Positions 61,101 to 64,000 of a stretch of DNA of 64,000 nt are shown in pieces. A program made the position numbers and the translations under genes. The notes beneath the pieces were generated by a model that was given only the letters and a program-made list of their open reading frames with translations, had not been told where the DNA came from and ran no database searches. The stretch covers positions 930,001 through 994,000 of the forward strand of contig JADDTR010000004.1 in NCBI GenBank assembly GCA_015345905.1. Direction: 5' to 3'. Position 1 is the first letter of the stretch. Every line of letters starts with the position of its first letter. The stretch is from Aotearoamyces nothofagi (Eukaryota; Ascomycota; Leotiomycetes; Leotiales; Tympanidaceae).

Positions 61101-62249
61101 CGTCTCCTGGTGCACAAGCCCTGATAGATGACAAGAATAAGCAACCTCGCAACGCTGCTTTCACTATGGCCGACAAGTTGTCTTCCTCAATGATGGAAGC
61201 TGAACTTGATGATGAGCCACCCACCATCAAACTCGGAGATGCATCAGTTGCCGCCCCTTTTACCAGCAAGCTTAGCAATGTCATCGCCATTCCTAACATT
61301 ATCCGACAAGGTCGTTGCACTCTCGTAGCAACAATCCAGATGTATAAAATTCTAGCTCTAAACTGTCTCATTAGTGCGTACAGTTTGAGCGTTTTATATC
61401 TCGAAGGAATCAAGTTTGGTGATGGACAAGTCACTGTCAGTGGCATGCTTATGAGTGTGTGCTTCTTGTCTATTTCGAGGGCGAAGGTACGTACATTGAA
61501 CAATCATTATTGAGAATCTACTAACTGATAACCAGTCGGTCGAGGGTCTCTCGAAAGAGCGTCCTCAGCCAGGTATCTGGAACTTTTACATCATCGGATC
61601 CATTCTCGGCCAATTCGCAATTCACATCGTTACTCTGATTTACATTGCACGATTCTGTGACAAGCTCCAACCGTAAGTAAAACTCGTATGCTTTGCATGC
61701 AGTAATAGACTGACAAATCTTAGCCGCGATCCTGACATCGATCTTGAACGAGAATTCTCACCATCCCTGCTAAATAGTGCCGTCTACCTGTTGCAACTCA
61801 TTCAGCAGATCTCAACTTTTGCAATCAACTACCAGGGTAGACCCTTCCGCGAGAATCTCTCTGAGAATCGTGGCATGTATCTTGGCATTCTCGCAGTCAG
61901 CGCTCTCGCATTCTCATGCTCCACTGAGTTCGTCCCAGAGATCAACGAGCAAATGCGTCTAGTCCCCTTCAGCACCGAATTTAAAGTCAAGATGACAGCC
62001 ACGATGATTGTCGATTATGCCGGCTGCTATGTTATTGAGAAGGGGCTGAAGTGGGCATTCAGCGACTACAAGGCGAAAGATATTGCGATTAGACGTCCTG
62101 ATCAGCTAGAAAGGGAAGAGAAGAGACTCGCAATTGAGAAGGCAGAGGCCTTAGTGAAGAAGATCGAAGAAGACGAACGAAAGGAGAGAGAGAAATTCGA
62201 GCTTCAACAGAAGAAGTTGGCAGAGTTTAGAGCGAAGTGGAACAGATGA
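58155..62249 (+). CDS. SPF1: P5A-type ATPase Spf1 (ER transmembrane-helix dislocase)
   Basis: Exons are 58155-58511, 58562-61486, 61536-61672 and 61724-62249, giving 1314 residues, normal for filamentous fungi. The N-terminal P5A-specific region has YLHTYIWPFAIIWPVFF and QNISFLFQKRRFLYN. The actuator loop is AMLSGESTPLLK. TM4 carries the P5A signature VVPPELPMELS. The phosphorylation site is Asp498 in CFDKTGTLTGED. Nucleotide-binding motifs include VKGAPETIQ, MITGDNPLTAVH and MAGDGTNDVGALKQAHIG. The C-terminus is a charged Lys/Glu coiled coil. Spf1 sits in the ER membrane and removes mistargeted tail-anchored proteins. The assignment is firm. Confidence 0.97.
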
Positions 62250-62548
62250 ACGAAGTGAACTGGCAACGACGTATCGAAGATATGTAGCATGTAGATTGTA
62301 AAGAATCATAGAATCTCGTTTGTAAATATATGCATTCAATTGCCACAGGTCACGCAAGAAGACGGTAAACATTCAAAGAGAGTATCGCATTCCATTGACT
62401 AGATACAACGAAGTAAGTGGGTATCCTGCCGCCCATCCCAGGAACGCCATATTTTCTAGTCATAGCACACTATAAAACAAAAACAAAAGACCAGATCTAA
62501 TATTAGGCCTTCCCCCCCATTATAAACAGCAATCTCGATCATCCTGCA
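62250..62548. other. convergent 3' region
   Basis: Between Spf1 and the SUN-domain gene. AT-rich, no gene. Confidence 0.5.
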
Positions 62549-64000
62549 CTATGACAGATCGCCGTGTACACGAACTCTATAAAAGCAAGTATGATCAGTA
62601 TCGGGGCTGCCCCAGTTATTCTTCGCGCGCACGACAAGCTGCGTCGTCGCAGCCCCAAACGTCTTCAGGTCCACCTGGACAGGGAAGGCCTGGATGTGGG
62701 TATCAGAGGTTGCATCATAAGTCCACTTGGCGATGCGGATCCACGAGTCGTCGAGGGTGAGCTCGGGGGGGTTGCTGAAGAGCTGCTCGCTCATGTCAGC
62801 TACATCGCCCGGGTTAGCCCAGTCCCCAACGAGGGCGAAGAGTTCCATTTCTCGAGGAGCGCTGCCGCGGTCGAGGGTTGCTGCAGCGGGGATGTGCTCG
62901 ATGACGATTTCGTCGGGGTAGATGGCATTTGCCATCAGGACGCCGAGCTGGGTACCGGAGCTGCTGCCTCTTGTGGGTGAGCACCAGCAGTCGCCTGGCT
63001 CGTCCCATTTAGACAGAGCTGTAATGGGAGGGTTGGGTGTAGGGAGGCCATTGCCAGTCCAGTAGAGGATAGCGCGCTTGTGGAAAGGAGCGCGTTGTTT
63101 GGCGAAGACGAAGGTTGGTGAAGTAGTCCCGGGGTTTACGATAGCACCGACACCAACAGAGAAGTGGTTAACGCGACGTAGAGCATTGTCGATGTTCTGC
63201 TGAAGCTTTACTCTTGAAAGTGCCTCTAGCTGAACGCTAGGGATCATATTCTTCAGAACCTGGGCAGCGATAGCTCTGACTTGTTCTTTAGTCAGCGTAT
63301 CACCTTGGCCAGTTTGTGTTTCGTGACGTCCTGATTCGAAGTGCTTGCGATCAAGGTGTTTAGCGATCTTAGAGACTTCGGCCTCAATCAGCTTCTGTGA
63401 GTCTTCCCAGCTCCGTTGGATCATCTGCAGTAGCTCTGACTTTGGAACAAGGACATCATTTTTGAAGGAGTCTTTTAGATGTTGAGACCACCTGTCATCG
63501 AAGACTTCACCTTGCCAACCTTTGATACGAGCTTCATTCTGGTCGAGAAATTCTATCCAGGCACCGCTAGCAATCTTCTTGACCTGTGAAGCGCTCAAGT
63601 CTGCATTGGGAACCACACTCGCACCCTCGGGTGAAGAGAGCTCGTGCTTTAAAAGTTGTGGCTCCTGTATAATCTTTGCCTTCAAGGCATTCCAAAAGTC
63701 AACAGGGATCTCCTTCTCGCCACGTTTATTCTTCTTGAGCACGACAAAATCGGGTAGAATGCTCTCAAGCTTCTTAACTGATGTATGATCAAGGTTGGTA
63801 CGCTGCTTGAGCCAAGCAATATCACGCTCGGCGTCAACCATGCGCTTTTGAAGATTTAGGACATCGCCCTCGTTGAAGTAGTTCAAAGGGTGCGCGATAA
63901 TGTGTGGAATGAACTGCCCAATATTATGTTTGATGTCAGAGCCGTACCAATGGAAATTATGGCCAGTGACGGACTCATCTACTCTATGAGAGCCTAACAG
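62549..64000 (-). CDS. SUN-domain (Sad1/UNC-84) protein, 5' part cut off by window edge
   Basis: The minus-strand frame is open from the window end (64000) to the stop at 62549, with no ATG needed inside, so the N-terminus and TM lie to the right. A lumenal coiled-coil-like stretch (VLNLQKRMVDAERDIAWLKQ) leads into a C-terminal SUN domain. This has NHFSVGVGAIVNPGTTSPTF, GDCWCSPTRGSSSGTQLGVL, IYPDEIVIEHIPAAATLDRG and SAPREMELFAL, and ends with FYRVRVHGD. SUN proteins span the inner nuclear membrane and pair with KASH proteins to link nucleus and cytoskeleton. The domain is recognised with high confidence. Confidence 0.92.
   Translation of the reverse strand: MLGSHRVDESVTGHNFHWYGSDIKHNIGQFIPHIIAHPLNYFNEGDVLNLQKRMVDAERDIAWLKQRTNLDHTSVKKLESILPDFVVLKKNKRGEKEIPVDFWNALKAKIIQEPQLLKHELSSPEGASVVPNADLSASQVKKIASGAWIEFLDQNEARIKGWQGEVFDDRWSQHLKDSFKNDVLVPKSELLQMIQRSWEDSQKLIEAEVSKIAKHLDRKHFESGRHETQTGQGDTLTKEQVRAIAAQVLKNMIPSVQLEALSRVKLQQNIDNALRRVNHFSVGVGAIVNPGTTSPTFVFAKQRAPFHKRAILYWTGNGLPTPNPPITALSKWDEPGDCWCSPTRGSSSGTQLGVLMANAIYPDEIVIEHIPAAATLDRGSAPREMELFALVGDWANPGDVADMSEQLFSNPPELTLDDSWIRIAKWTYDATSDTHIQAFPVQVDLKTFGAATTQLVVRAKNNWGSPDTDHTCFYRVRVHGDLS

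Noticed and set aside
1-64000. CRISPR arrays, LTR elements or viral remnants
   Set aside because: No regularly spaced identical repeats with unique spacers, and no reverse transcriptase, integrase, capsid or long terminal repeat signal was seen. The repeats present are microsatellite-like or the palindrome listed.
1-64000. tRNA or rRNA genes
   Set aside because: No convincing paired A- and B-box sequences or rRNA-like conserved stretches were noticed by eye; a covariance-model scan would be decisive.

Overview
This window is from the nuclear genome of a filamentous ascomycete (Pezizomycotina; gene content and intron style would fit Leotiomycetes, but the class is an inference). The evidence is: dense genes broken by short GT-AG introns of about 45-70 bases with CTNAC/TACTAA-like branch sites; Zn2Cys6, bZIP, F-box and Sfl1-type regulators; and core eukaryotic genes such as Rpt6, Spf1 and the succinyl-CoA ligase beta subunit. 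I place 25 protein genes, two of them cut by the window edges. For every multi-exon gene entirely inside the window I worked out the exons by hand so that phases match and the reading frame closes on a stop.

Layout. 0-20 kb is mostly housekeeping and regulation: bZIP factor (partial), 26S proteasome ATPase Rpt6, Vnx1-like vacuolar cation/H+ antiporter, NAD(P)-dependent reductase of the GRE2/DFR type, F-box protein, Sfl1-like HSF-type regulator, a low-complexity basic protein, and mitochondrial succinyl-CoA ligase beta. 20-40 kb is an accessory metabolic stretch: small membrane protein, MDR (quinone-oxidoreductase-like) enzyme, orphan four-TM protein, HSL-type alpha/beta hydrolase, Zn2Cys6 regulator, NADPH-cytochrome P450 reductase, OrdA-like P450, homogentisate 1,2-dioxygenase, NCS1 purine/cytosine-type permease and an isochorismatase-fold amidohydrolase. 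40-45 kb is a gene-poor, simple-repeat-rich stretch ending in a LicD-type phosphotransferase and a striking perfect palindrome. 45-64 kb returns to conserved genes: mitochondrial double-hotdog acyl-CoA thioesterase, ammonium transporter, hybrid GAF histidine kinase, an unknown five-TM protein, the P5A ATPase Spf1, and a SUN-domain protein running off the right edge.

How the genes may work together. The best candidate for a coordinated system is 21.6-40.2 kb. A Zn2Cys6 regulator is divergent from its own P450 reductase. That reductase is tail-to-tail with a P450, which shares a long promoter with a ring-cleaving homogentisate dioxygenase. An esterase, an MDR oxidoreductase, a permease and an amidohydrolase flank them. 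This looks like an aromatic or N-containing substrate catabolic neighbourhood, but co-regulation is inference from gene order only. I saw no tRNA, rRNA, CRISPR, retroelement or viral remnant.
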